Translations under genes and position numbers: made by a program
Assembly (NCBI GenBank): GCA_024655905.1
Contig: JANLFP010000001.1
Coordinates: 1 to 64,000 of the forward strand
Length of the DNA stretch: 64,000 nucleotides
Origin: Tepidanaerobacteraceae bacterium
GTDB lineage: Bacteria; Bacillota; Thermosediminibacteria; Thermosediminibacterales; Tepidanaerobacteraceae
Direction of reading: 5' to 3'
Shown: piece after piece, positions 52,344-59,711 of the stretch
How positions within the stretch are numbered: position 1 is the stretch's first letter
Layout of the letters: every line of letters begins with the position of its first letter
The notes under the pieces: model-generated
Seen by the model: only the letters and a program-made list of their open reading frames with translations
Database searches by the model: none
What the model was told of the DNA's origin: nothing

Positions 52344-52928
52344 TTACAGGTTCATGCTCATGCCGCCCCGCGCTTGCTCTTTGCGGAATGCCTCGATGGT
52401 TTCCGGTAATGGATAGATGACCTCGCCCCGCACCATCTCGAACACACAGAAGCCGTCGCGGTCGCAGATCATTACCCGGTGCTGGTACTCCTTTTGCATC
52501 TCGATGTAGTCCTTGACCTCCTTTTCGCTGCAGAGCCACACGCCCGAGGCGTATCTGCCGTCCGGCAGAAAGCTGTACCCGCTGTACCTCGGCTCATGCT
52601 CCCGCGGGTCGAGAACGCCTCTTGGCCGGATTTGCGAAAGGTGCAGCCTGGCGGAGTCGGGCAAAAGCTCCGGCTTCAGGATGCCAAGGACGTCGCCGCG
52701 GTTCCACCGCGCACGCTCGCCGTCGGCCAGGGAAACCGTGAAGATGGAACGGTCAATGGGGTTGGGGTTGCTGCCGTTGCCACCTTCGCAAAAGTACAGT
52801 TGATGCGCGCCGTCCCGGCGCTCCGGCGGCAGGGAGGACGGCTTCAATACGACGACCTTGCCCGCGATGTACATGGCATACCCGGTTTCGATGCAGTCCT
52901 CCTGGGTGAATGCGTTTTTAACCGTCAT
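52344..52928 (-). CDS. Unknown soluble protein with Met-rich tail
   Basis: 194 residues, alpha/beta, starting MTVKNAFTQEDCIETGYAMYIAGKVVVL. It contains LADGERARWNRGDVLGILKPELLPDSARLHLSQIRPR in segments and HRVMICDRDGFCVFEM, and ends ARGGMSMNL, a clear copy of the shared tail. No family that I recognise. It lies after the AbrB-like pair. Confidence 0.75.
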   Translation of the reverse strand: MTVKNAFTQEDCIETGYAMYIAGKVVVLKPSSLPPERRDGAHQLYFCEGGNGSNPNPIDRSIFTVSLADGERARWNRGDVLGILKPELLPDSARLHLSQIRPRGVLDPREHEPRYSGYSFLPDGRYASGVWLCSEKEVKDYIEMQKEYQHRVMICDRDGFCVFEMVRGEVIYPLPETIEAFRKEQARGGMSMNL

Positions 52929-52940
52929 GTGAAAGCCTCC

Positions 52941-53225
52941 TTACTCTTTGCTGTTTTCTTCAAGGAGGGAAATGAGCCGCGCCGCGAGGGAGAGGAGGGT
53001 TTGCTTTTCCATGGTCTTGACGGCGGAGAACACATACGCCTCCACCGCCTGCGGGGACTGGTCGCCCACCTCGATGAGGTCAACCTTTTGGGCGGTGACG
53101 ACCCCTTTTTGCACCGCCAGCTTTATAATGTCGCCGTGCTGCATCCCTGCGGCGGCGCGGAGCTGCCTGGGGATCAGGACGCGGCCTTTGTCGTCCAGCA
53201 CCTTGTAAATACCTTTACCGGCCAT
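52941..53225 (-). CDS. AbrB/SpoVT-type DNA-binding protein
   Basis: 94 residues with the swapped-hairpin AbrB fold: MAGKGIYKVLDDKGRVLIPRQLRAAAGMQHGDIIKL, in segments. The C-terminal half is helical (VEAYVFSAVKTMEKQTLLSLAARL). The ATG at 53225 lies behind GGAGG inside the end of the upstream gene (overlap 11 bp). It is probably a regulator of the element, paired with the next AbrB-like protein. Confidence 0.82.
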   Translation of the reverse strand: MAGKGIYKVLDDKGRVLIPRQLRAAAGMQHGDIIKLAVQKGVVTAQKVDLIEVGDQSPQAVEAYVFSAVKTMEKQTLLSLAARLISLLEENSKE

Positions 53226-53637
53226 CCGAAACACCTCCGCTTCTCATGACTTCCCGGACGGTGTCGGGATGGATGCCGAGATCATCGAACAGCTCCCGCA
53301 GCTCATCGGGCAGGCTATCCAGCAGATCGGCCTGCAAAATAACGACCGTGCCCCTGGCGCAGACGATCTCCAGGTCGCTGTCCAAGGGAATCTCCGCCGC
53401 CTCCAGCAGTTCATGGGGCAAGGTGAGTTCCGCGTCCTCATCGTCCTTGAGAGCGGCGACGCCGTGCGGTGTCAAGACAAATTCTTTATAGGTGTTGTGG
53501 ATGGAATCTGTGGAACTGTTGATGTAAGCGAGCTTCACCGTGTCGCCGGGGACCAGTCCCATGTCCTTCAGGAACTGGGCGGGGACAGTGAGCTGGCCCT
53601 GTCCGTCCACAATGCTTTGCATTTCAATCATTTTCAT
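53215..53637 (-). CDS. AbrB-like regulator with long C-terminal domain
   Basis: 140 residues. The start MIEMQSIVDGQGQLTVPAQFLKDMGLVPGDTVKLAYI is AbrB/MazE-like. The C-terminal part is acidic (LTLPHELLEAAEIPLDSDLEIV, PDELRELFDDLGIHPDTV). It precedes and overlaps the other AbrB-like gene, so the two may form a heteromeric regulator. Confidence 0.78.
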   Translation of the reverse strand: MKMIEMQSIVDGQGQLTVPAQFLKDMGLVPGDTVKLAYINSSTDSIHNTYKEFVLTPHGVAALKDDEDAELTLPHELLEAAEIPLDSDLEIVCARGTVVILQADLLDSLPDELRELFDDLGIHPDTVREVMRSGGVSDGR

Positions 53638-53708
53638 AAACTGTTTCCTCCTTGGCGCCCCATCACTGGGGCGTATTCAATTTTTTTCGCATGGTCTTTT
53701 TCAGACCG

Positions 53709-54644
53709 CTATTCCGTGTCGTATAAGTCGTCCATCAGATCAAACAATCCTATCTGCGTGGGGATGTCCCGCATGCGCTCCGAGGTGTCGTAGTTGGAGA
53801 TGAGGACTTCGGGGAATTCACAGCCGTTATCATATCTTTGGGCCAGGTTGTTGATGCGGCTGACGGCTTCGATTTGATAGTCCTTGTACAGTTCCCGGAT
53901 GTATTCGCAGTCGTTGTAGGACACCAGCCATTTGCCCTGGCAGCCGGCCAGCGTGTCCCGCAGCCGCGCGTGATCCTCCCTGCGGAATTCCACTGCGTAG
54001 TGACCTTCTGTTTCGAAGTACGGCGGGTCACAATAAAAAAAGGCGTTGTCCCTGTCGTACTGACGGATCAACGCCTCGAAGTCCTTGTTCTCGATCACCG
54101 TGTCTTTGAGCCTGCGGCTCCCCGACCAGATGAGGTGGAAGGTTTTGCGGATGTCGAAGGGCTGGCAGCCATAGGAAGTGCAGCCGCTGCCGTAGCTGTA
54201 GCGGATGAGCTTGAAGAAAGCTGCGGCCCGCTTGACGTCATTCATGACGGCGTTCTCCATGAGGATGGCCTTGATTTCCTCGAACTGCGGCCCGCTCAAG
54301 TTTTGCTGGGCCAGCTCCAGTTCCTCCCGCAGGTATTCGCTGGTGAATTCCTCCTTTTCAAGATATTTTTTCAGGACGTTGAATTCGTCCCTGCCGTTTA
54401 AGGGCAGGAAGTTCAACTCCTTGAGCAGGGCGAAAGGGCGCTCCTTGACGCAGCGGAACAGGTTGGCAAGGTCGGCGTTGAAGTCGTTGTAGACCTCCAT
54501 GTCGGCACCGGGCGGCTTTCCGAACAGCACCCAGCCACCGCCGCCGAAGACCTCAACGTACCGTCCAAACTCCTTGGGCATCCGCTGGTAGATAAGGGAT
54601 CGCAAGGCCTTTTTCCCGCCGACCCAACTGATGATGCTGTTCAA
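53709..54644 (-). CDS. dam: D12-class adenine-specific DNA methyltransferase (Dam-like)
   Basis: 311 residues. N-terminal AdoMet motif region SWVGGKKALRSLIYQRMP, motif FGGGGWVLFGKPP, and catalytic motif FFYCDPPYFETEG. It adds a methyl group to the N6 of adenine in a short DNA site. No restriction enzyme gene is next to it, so it is an orphan enzyme and may protect the element in a new host or affect its regulation. It starts at TTG, 10 nt after GGAGG. Confidence 0.9.
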   Translation of the reverse strand: MNSIISWVGGKKALRSLIYQRMPKEFGRYVEVFGGGGWVLFGKPPGADMEVYNDFNADLANLFRCVKERPFALLKELNFLPLNGRDEFNVLKKYLEKEEFTSEYLREELELAQQNLSGPQFEEIKAILMENAVMNDVKRAAAFFKLIRYSYGSGCTSYGCQPFDIRKTFHLIWSGSRRLKDTVIENKDFEALIRQYDRDNAFFYCDPPYFETEGHYAVEFRREDHARLRDTLAGCQGKWLVSYNDCEYIRELYKDYQIEAVSRINNLAQRYDNGCEFPEVLISNYDTSERMRDIPTQIGLFDLMDDLYDTE

Positions 54645-54651
54645 TCATCCA

Positions 54652-54852
54652 TCACCTCCCCGGCCTGCCGGCCCGGTCCATCTCGGTGCGCAGGCAGGTT
54701 CCGTCCGTGTCCCAGCAGATAAAACCGACGCCGGGATAAGGACAGCCTTTGCACCGGTTTAAGTCTTTGGGAAGGGGGACGGTATAGATTTTTCTTGGCG
54801 GCCCGTGGTCGCTGTTTTCTTTTTTCTGTTGTGGTTTTACATCTGTGTCCAA
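54652..54852 (-). CDS. Small Cys-containing protein
   Basis: 66 residues starting at TTG, 8 nt after GGAGA. It has a Cys cluster CKGCPYPGVGFICWDTDGTC, which could hold a zinc ion or iron. Charged ends suggest a soluble protein. It lies 7 bp upstream of the methyltransferase gene. Function unknown. Confidence 0.6.
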   Translation of the reverse strand: MDTDVKPQQKKENSDHGPPRKIYTVPLPKDLNRCKGCPYPGVGFICWDTDGTCLRTEMDRAGRPGR

Positions 54853-54881
54853 GGTTTTAGTCTCCTTTCCGGCAACAAAAT

Positions 54882-54912
54882 AAGACGCCGCCTTTTCAGG
54901 TAGCGCCTTATG
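54882..54912 (-). terminator. Weak terminator-like hairpin
   Basis: AAGGCGC/GCGTCTT with one mismatch, then TATTTTG on the minus strand, between the Api92-like gene and the small Cys protein. Confidence 0.4.
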
Positions 54913-54953
54913 CTCATTTGCCTTATCGATATATGTATAGACGGCATGTCTTT

Positions 54954-55553
54954 CTACACACCGCCCATCTTAGGAATTTCATCCGGCTCATCTTCCACAT
55001 ATTCATATTCGCCGGTGCTTTCATTGTAGATATATCCTGCTTCGGCAAGGTCTATATCGAGTATGCTTGCCGCCAGTTCAAGGGCTTCGGCAGAACCGCC
55101 CGCCGGGATATAACAGCTTAAGGTTTTGCCGCTTTTATACTCTGCCTTGCCGGTGTTATGCCCAAAGTCCTCGTCCGCCCATTTGTAGTCGAAACGGATA
55201 TCCGGAAACATAGAGGACAGCTTTTTCATCAGATCGCTAACGCTGCTCCATGCGGTTAAGAATTTTACTGTGCAGCCGTCAAAATTGTCTGCGGTATGTT
55301 CGTCATAGCCATAGCTATTCCATTTCGTTCCCCAGTTTTTTATGCTCCAGTCATACCAGCAGTTTTCAGCACCGTACTTTTCAATCTCCTCCCTGCCCAG
55401 GTTCCCCCTGTAGATATGTTCCGGCATCGGTACAATTTTATTGAAATCAATGCTGCCGGCTCCAATCTCATCGTTCTTAATGGCTTCAAACATTGCCCTG
55501 ACCTTTTCCTTATCACCATATGCGGTAAGTATGTTTGTGATATGATTGGGCAT
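54954..55553 (-). CDS. Api92/YubB-like ferredoxin-fold protein
   Basis: 199 residues. The opening MPNHITNILTAYGDKEKVRAM and IDFNKIVPMPEHIY is typical of the Api92-like family found in phages and plasmids. NCWYDWSIKNWGTKWN is another family mark. Role unknown. The C-terminus DEIPKMGGV may be a weak copy of the shared tail. Its ATG follows GGAGG, one base after the end of the previous gene. Confidence 0.82.
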   Translation of the reverse strand: MPNHITNILTAYGDKEKVRAMFEAIKNDEIGAGSIDFNKIVPMPEHIYRGNLGREEIEKYGAENCWYDWSIKNWGTKWNSYGYDEHTADNFDGCTVKFLTAWSSVSDLMKKLSSMFPDIRFDYKWADEDFGHNTGKAEYKSGKTLSCYIPAGGSAEALELAASILDIDLAEAGYIYNESTGEYEYVEDEPDEIPKMGGV

Positions 55554-55554
55554 G

Positions 55555-56082
55555 TTACATTCCTCCCATCGTCTGTTCGCTGAAGTTTTGTTCGTTTTCC
55601 TGTTTCAGTTCCCGCTCCGGTTTGATGAAGAAATGATCACTGTTCCAGAAGCTGACGAAGATTTCACCGTCATCCGTTTTGATGGGACGCTGCTCGAACC
55701 CCTCGCCCCAGCCGTCAGACATTTGACCAACGGCAAAATCGAGCAGTTTGTCTGTTTCCGCTTCGGTCAGCTCACCATAAACCTCTGCCACCATTACGCC
55801 CCACAGCTTGCCGTTCCATTCTTCAACTGTCGGGTGGAGGCTATAGATTTTTTCAGATAGTGCCTGGTCATCGTAGAAGTAAACCATCAGACCACGGTCA
55901 CCTTCGCTGGGCAGCTTTTCTTTTTCGATAGCGGAAAGGATTTCATCCATGTAATACACCGCCTCTGATGGAGATAATTCTTCAGGCAGATCACCTGCGC
56001 CGCACTCGCCGTATTCATGAGAAGGGTATGTTGTAATCGACAGTGGACTGAAAAACTTGACGGTTTGCTTGATGTTTGACAT
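55555..56082 (-). CDS. Unknown soluble protein with Met/Gly tail, first gene of the element
   Basis: 175 residues, acidic, with VKFFSPLSITTYPSHEYGECG at the start, then DRGLMVYFYDDQALSEKIYSL and a C-terminal EQNFSEQTMGGM. It is the rightmost gene of the element's minus-strand run, behind GGAGG. I cannot assign a family with confidence. Confidence 0.72.
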   Translation of the reverse strand: MSNIKQTVKFFSPLSITTYPSHEYGECGAGDLPEELSPSEAVYYMDEILSAIEKEKLPSEGDRGLMVYFYDDQALSEKIYSLHPTVEEWNGKLWGVMVAEVYGELTEAETDKLLDFAVGQMSDGWGEGFEQRPIKTDDGEIFVSFWNSDHFFIKPERELKQENEQNFSEQTMGGM

Positions 56083-56127
56083 TTGATTTCCTCCAATCGT
56101 TTAAATTTTTTATCTAAAAAAGGGCAC

Positions 56128-56167
56128 AAAAAAAGCGGATGCATTTTCATTTGAAAACACATCCGCT
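56128..56167. terminator. Strong hairpin at the right end of the element
   Basis: AGCGGAT...ATCCGCT with an inner TTTTCA/TGAAAA stem; on the minus strand it is followed by seven Ts. No gene ends just upstream of it on the minus strand, so it may protect the element from chromosomal transcription. Confidence 0.65.
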
Positions 56168-56194
56168 CATTTTATTGAAAATCCTTATTCAGCT

Positions 56195-56227
56195 GTATAC
56201 GAGGGTTCAATTCTCTCCAGATTGCCA
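56195..56227 (+). other. tRNA/tmRNA 3'-end-like fragment, possible attachment-site remnant
   Basis: GAGGG-TTCAATT-CTCTC forms a proper T-stem and T-loop (56201-56217), followed by CAGATTG and CCA, but the discriminator base is missing and no matching 5' half lies upstream. It could be what remains of a tRNA or tmRNA 3' end displaced by integration. It may also be chance. Confidence 0.3.
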
Positions 56228-56285
56228 AAAAAGCCCAATGTCATCTCTGATTTTGAAGTGTAAAAAATGGGAGTCTTTACCTCCA

Positions 56286-56323
56286 TAAAAGCCTTATGCC
56301 ATGCGGGTTTAGCCGCATGGCAT
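56286..56323 (-). terminator. Terminator of tRNA-Ala
   Basis: Perfect 11-bp stem ATGCCATGCGG/CCGCATGGCAT with a 6-nt loop, then AAGGCTTTTATGG on the minus strand, 20 bp after the tRNA 3' end. Confidence 0.6.
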
Positions 56324-56342
56324 CTTTATTTACCTAAAAAGA

Positions 56343-56418
<76 letters not shown>

Positions 56419-56494
56419 ACTTTTTGTCGACTTGCATTTTACATTATACTTATTTTTTTATTTTATGTCAAGCAAAACAGGAATAAAAATTTTT

Positions 56495-58000
56495 TCAAAT
56501 TATCTTCGCAAAAATTGCAGTGGAAAGGGCTATGCTCAGAAAATTGACGATATCATTGTTTACAAACTTGAACCCCCTGACCAGCACGGTAGGCTTACCG
56601 TTGTATATGCTCTTTTCGGTTTCCCCTTCAATTTCCTCAGAATAATAGACTCCCTGAACGGTTGCTCCCAGGATTGAATCTATAAGAGAACCGACGAATC
56701 CTCCGGCAGTCACCAGGATGAAACTCTGGAAAAACGTGAACTCCAGCATACGCAAATCCGCCAGTTTGAAGCCCAAAGCAGCAAAAAACGCTATAAACAT
56801 TGCCCCAAAAAGTGCTGCTGCAGTGCCTTGCAGACTTATGGCCCCAGAAGTGCCCTTCTCAACCCGCCTGAAGGTCCTTAGGGATATGGGATTATCGCGG
56901 TTTAGGACGCCCAGTTCCGTAGCCCATGTATCTGCATTGGCCGTCGCAAAGGATATGGCCATCACAAGCAGAAAAGCCGCATTTTTCGTGATATAAAACA
57001 AAATGGAATAAATAAGGCCGACGCCGCCGTTGGCGAACACCTGAAACACATCACGGCGCCCGTTCTTTTCGAACTGGCGGACCACTTTTTCTTTCAGTCC
57101 TTTTTTAAAATGGCTGAGCATGCTCGAGGATATGAAAAACAGTATCATTATGGCCGAACCGAAAAGCCCCGAAGTGGCGTAGATTACCGTCCCCATAAAG
57201 GTGGCCCCTACGGAGCCATCCAGAGTAAGTGATTTTTTGCGATAAGCTGCAAAAGCTATGAGCAGGCTTAATATGAATCCGATGCAGGCCATGAAAACAA
57301 ACGAGAATGCGGTTTTATCGCGAAGCAGGCTAAAAATATATGCTGCCAGAGCGGAAATGACTGGCACTGCAATGTTATCCATTCCGAAGGGCGTAATAGC
57401 CTCGGCAACGGCAGCCAGAACAGCCACAATAAAACTTAACTTGACAGCAAATATGTCCGCACCTATAAATATGCACATGCATACTGCCGACGCAATCAGT
57501 GCAAAGGCAAACATGGCTATTGAGCCCTCCAGGCTTTTTCTGTTATTAAATATACAGTATTTAAGCCTGCCAAAGTTTTCGCCGATTATAGCGGCAAAGC
57601 CATCGCCGTATCCCAGCACCAGAATTCCTACAGCGCCGAAATGCCGCAAATCGCCGCCCATCAGACCGCCCTTCCAGGTAAGCAGAATCAATATGACAAG
57701 GGATATGGGGAAATACACGGTGCCTAGATCAGTTTTGTCCTGCCTTTCCATGCTCTTGAATACGTTCTTTTTATATGAATAATAATTTAAAACAACAAAT
57801 AAAACCGGCGGTATTAGGGCATAACGTATATCATCTATAAGCATCATCGCTGCTATCCACCAGTGGGATACTCCGATATGTACAAATTTTCTGGTAAACT
57901 CGCTTCCCAGATTCCATATCTTTCTCAATATCTCTGATGCCAGAATAATTACAAATACAAATAGTATCGATAAGATCATGCCTGCTAAGTCCCTTGACAC
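56495..58000 (-). CDS. Fused polyprenol kinase: VTE5/dolichol-kinase-like plus VTE6/DUF92
   Basis: About 501 residues with some fourteen membrane helices. The N-terminal half (1-215) has LGSEFTRKFVHIGV and the CDP-alcohol/dolichol-kinase-like motif LGYGDGFAAIIGENFG plus NRKSLEGSIAMF. The C-terminal half (250-501) is DUF92 (TMEM19/VTE6): LTLDGSVGATFMGTVIY, TANADTWATELGVL, GTSGAISLQGTAAAL. In plants, separate VTE5 and VTE6 phosphorylate phytol and then phytyl phosphate; here both steps could be in one protein, to make a prenyl diphosphate. The GTG at 58000 lies 8 nt after GGGAGG. Confidence 0.85.
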   Translation of the reverse strand: MSRDLAGMILSILFVFVIILASEILRKIWNLGSEFTRKFVHIGVSHWWIAAMMLIDDIRYALIPPVLFVVLNYYSYKKNVFKSMERQDKTDLGTVYFPISLVILILLTWKGGLMGGDLRHFGAVGILVLGYGDGFAAIIGENFGRLKYCIFNNRKSLEGSIAMFAFALIASAVCMCIFIGADIFAVKLSFIVAVLAAVAEAITPFGMDNIAVPVISALAAYIFSLLRDKTAFSFVFMACIGFILSLLIAFAAYRKKSLTLDGSVGATFMGTVIYATSGLFGSAIMILFFISSSMLSHFKKGLKEKVVRQFEKNGRRDVFQVFANGGVGLIYSILFYITKNAAFLLVMAISFATANADTWATELGVLNRDNPISLRTFRRVEKGTSGAISLQGTAAALFGAMFIAFFAALGFKLADLRMLEFTFFQSFILVTAGGFVGSLIDSILGATVQGVYYSEEIEGETEKSIYNGKPTVLVRGFKFVNNDIVNFLSIALSTAIFAKII

Positions 58001-58289
58001 TTCTTCGCCCTCCCGATGTTTTATTGATGTTTGTCCAGCCAAATATTACATCTTTCATTTTAAACAATAATTATACTTCTGACAACTGTTTGCACTTTGC
58101 CCGTCGCAAAAAAAAATGGAACCAAAATGCCCTTTTTTACGTCTATATTATGTGGAAGATTATTGCAAGGGGATGATTGCCATGCAAAAACATGCTGCAT
58201 AAGATAAGATTTAATAAAACTGTAAAGTCTGTTTTCAATCTTCAATGATAAAATTATATGCGTAGAGTTTAGAGTACGGAGGTCTTATT

Positions 58290-59618
58290 TTGAGCTTTTT
58301 TTCTTCACATAAAATCCGCATGCAATACCACCTTCCCCTTTTCTTGGGAATTTTACAAAAAATCCTAAAGGGAATATTATTATCATCATTGTCATTAATA
58401 ATTTCATTACTGCTTGCAAATGCAGAAAACGCAGCTGCAGCTCAGGAATCAAAGCCGTTTGTCAGAGTTCTGTGCTACCACCATATCATTCCCGGGCCTC
58501 TTCCGCAGGGTGCAACTACGCATGCGGTCATACCGCTTTCGGAGTTTGAAGCCCAGATGAAATATCTTTACGATGCAGGATATTACACCGCTTCTTTTGA
58601 AGATGTGGCGGATTTTATCTATAAAAAGAAAATACTGCCCGAAAAGACTGTGCTGATAAGCTTTGACGACGGATACGAGTCCAATTATGTATACGCTTAC
58701 CCGATTTTAAAAAAATACAATTTCAGGGCTGTCATTTTCCTTATCGGAAGCAGAATATCGGATAAGAACGGGCCCTATGACCCGAACAAGCTGTCGATGC
58801 TCACATCTTCGCAGATAAAGGAGATGTTCGACAGCGGCCTGGTTGAGTTTGGCAGCCATACTTTTAATGCTCACGAATACATAGGAGCCAAACCGGCTTT
58901 GCTTTCGATGGATAAAACACAGATTGAAGAAGATTTTGCCTTGCAAGCCGGAGTTTTTGCAAAAAACGGCATTCCGGCACCTTCAGCCATAGCATATCCA
59001 TTCGGCAGGTTTAACGGCAATGCCAAAGAAGCTGCGAAGAAATTCGGCTATACCCTGGGTTTTACCATAATGGAGGGATTTGTGTACCAAGATTCGAATC
59101 CTTATGCCCTGAATAGAATCATAGTCCCTCCCGGTACCGGCATATCGGAGTTCAAATCGCTGTTGAAAGACAGTTTTCCTGAAATGCCGCCAGACTACAA
59201 AAATTCCATCGTTTTGCAAATAAATTCACGCACCGCTTATATGAAGGGAAGACCTTTCCTGCTGGATGCCTGTCCTTTTATCGAAAACGGCGTCACCATG
59301 GTGCCCCTGAGATTTATATCTCAGAGCCTGGGCGCAAGGGTCGAATGGCTTCCCGCAGAAAGAAAAATACTGGTTGTTGCGCCTGAAACAACCGTGGAAT
59401 TGCGGGCGGAGCCGCCTCTTCGGCAATCTGTCACGCAGTCGGCGCCGGGTCTTCCCTTGTCGGAAGCCATTGTCAACGGTAAAAATATATTTCTTGACAC
59501 TCCTCCCATTATTAAAAACGATAGGATAATGGTCCCTCTAAGATTTTTGTCGGAAACCCTCGGCTTTGAAGTAAAATGGCGCGGTCCCTTGAAAATGGTA
59601 GAAATAAAGCTGCCCTGA
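58290..59618 (+). CDS. Secreted polysaccharide deacetylase with copper-amine-oxidase-like stalk
   Basis: 442 residues starting at TTG, 7 nt after GGAGG. An N-terminal hydrophobic signal (about 18-45) leads to a NodB-type deacetylase domain (about 55-290): VRVLCYHHIIPG, the metal-binding ISFDDGYESN, EFGSHTFNAHEY with its two His, and IAYPFGRFN. The C-terminal 130 residues are the copper-amine-oxidase-like stalk (GVTMVPLRFISQSLGARVEW, NDRIMVPLRFLSETLGFEVKW). It probably removes acetyl groups from N-acetylated wall glycan. Confidence 0.92.
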   Translation: MSFFSSHKIRMQYHLPLFLGILQKILKGILLSSLSLIISLLLANAENAAAAQESKPFVRVLCYHHIIPGPLPQGATTHAVIPLSEFEAQMKYLYDAGYYTASFEDVADFIYKKKILPEKTVLISFDDGYESNYVYAYPILKKYNFRAVIFLIGSRISDKNGPYDPNKLSMLTSSQIKEMFDSGLVEFGSHTFNAHEYIGAKPALLSMDKTQIEEDFALQAGVFAKNGIPAPSAIAYPFGRFNGNAKEAAKKFGYTLGFTIMEGFVYQDSNPYALNRIIVPPGTGISEFKSLLKDSFPEMPPDYKNSIVLQINSRTAYMKGRPFLLDACPFIENGVTMVPLRFISQSLGARVEWLPAERKILVVAPETTVELRAEPPLRQSVTQSAPGLPLSEAIVNGKNIFLDTPPIIKNDRIMVPLRFLSETLGFEVKWRGPLKMVEIKLP

Positions 59619-59711
59619 GATTGTTTGTTTTATTTAATATTTTTGTAATATTATTTCATGGAAATGAATGATAAAATATTACTGGAATTTAAAAAAAGGG
59701 GGAAATCAAAA

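Larger units (their letters stand above)
19800..56280. mobile_element. Integrated conjugative element with VirB-type and Tad-type machinery (approximate limits)
   Basis: About forty minus-strand genes between the XRE region and tRNA-Ala form one conjugative module: relaxase, accessory protein, coupling protein, VirB4/VirB6/VirB2-like proteins, a wall hydrolase, ParM/ParR and a Tad pilus locus. The genes look clearly richer in G and C than the flanking chromosome. Many are families I know from large conjugative elements of Clostridia (DUF6103, DUF3852-, DUF4320-, DUF6133-, DUF6550-like). No integrase, resolvase or replication initiator was found and the ends are not defined by a direct repeat that I could see, so both limits are estimates. 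Confidence 0.85.
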
